Source: Opitutales bacterium UBA5694 (GTDB lineage Bacteria > Verrucomicrobiota > Verrucomicrobiia > Opitutales > Opitutaceae). From it: a DNA stretch of 64,000 bases. Below the pieces are notes generated by a model. That model saw only the letters and a program-made list of their open reading frames with translations, did not search any database and was not told the DNA's origin. This document shows, piece after piece, positions 63,808 through 64,000 of this stretch (position 1 is its first letter; each line of letters starts with the position of its first letter). The translations under genes and the position numbers were made by a program. The stretch covers positions 62,001-126,000 of the forward strand of contig DIHO01000004.1 in the NCBI GenBank assembly GCA_002420185.1, written 5' to 3'.

Positions 63808-64000
63808 TTTGGACCCAATCCTTCCCAATTGATCTCCCCAAGCTTAACCATGGGACGATACTTCCGCTTCGTCTCGAAATTTTCAATGAACAAGTAGGGC
63901 CATTCGCTCCCACCCGCTATAAATCCTGCAGAAACTAGATTTTGGCTCTTCTCTCAGCTACCAGTCACTACCCCCCGCTTTTCGGGAGGGCCTTTTCTGA
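63808..64000. other. Window edge with a possible hairpin
   Basis: No complete gene fits. Near 63973-63991 a GC-rich inverted repeat (CCCCCCG and CGGGAGG around CTTTT) is followed by GCCTTTTC and could be a terminator. The mismatch and weak U-tract make this uncertain. Confidence 0.3.

Noticed and set aside
1..64000. CRISPR arrays, insertion sequences, phage attachment sites
   Set aside because: I found no regularly spaced repeats, transposase frames or tRNA-end duplications in the window.

Overview
This looks like a stretch of bacterial chromosome, probably Verrucomicrobiota and close to Opitutales. That placement is an inference: GC is near 50%, there is a coiled-coil C4 zinc-ribbon protein of the type known in the PVC lineage (chlamydial CdsZ-like), a SET-domain protein, and Shine-Dalgarno sequences are weak at many starts. 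No 16S gene is present to settle it. Most genes are core housekeeping genes and look intact. The spaces between them are not empty: several hold the wreckage of genes with in-frame stops and frameshifts, so the genome appears to be losing accessory functions.

Layout. 1-3.1 kb (minus): end of an RluA-type pseudouridine synthase, rpsT, RNase P RNA, zinc-ribbon protein and an Rrf2 regulator. 3.3-8.4 kb: gyrB and gyrA. 8.8-16.4 kb: an RhlE-like helicase, the sufS-sufU-ABC-F group, a DEDDh exonuclease, a HisN-like phosphatase, a small lipoprotein and a GNAT acetyltransferase. 16.4-23.6 kb: RNase Y, a broken HDOD gene, a SET-domain protein, a LysM amidase, a BASS transporter and a DoxX-like protein. 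23.6-28.1 kb: acyl-CoA synthetase, Uup and a broken sigma-factor gene. 28.2-34.3 kb (minus): a tightly overlapping folate operon (yggS, Nudix, pabA, pabB, pabC, folP, folB, folK), with folK fused to a CoA-binding domain. 34.4-44 kb: LysR regulator, soluble hybrid histidine kinase, dusB, a TlpA-like thioredoxin, recQ and a DNA photolyase with no ordinary start codon. 44-52.4 kb: sulfatase, TPR protein, YjhG-type dehydratase and a methyltransferase, separated by four decayed genes. 52.4-59.6 kb: two tRNA-Glu genes, a large coiled-coil protein, rpmH-rnpA-yidC, yebC and metX. 59.6-64 kb: metW (convergent with metX), a polyketide ketosynthase remnant, a solitary DNA cytosine methyltransferase, ilvA, a 59-residue membrane protein and an S4 protein.

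How it fits together. The functions kept are information processing (gyrase, RNase P RNA and protein, RNase Y, L34, S20, tRNA-Glu), cofactor and amino-acid synthesis (folate, Fe-S assembly, methionine, isoleucine, histidine) and repair (RecQ, photolyase). The functions lost are regulatory or accessory: an HDOD signalling protein, a sigma factor, a DUF1801 protein, an amidohydrolase, a large surface or glycosylation-type protein and a ketosynthase. The ketosynthase scar is the most interesting signal, because it shows that polyketide biosynthesis once existed here.
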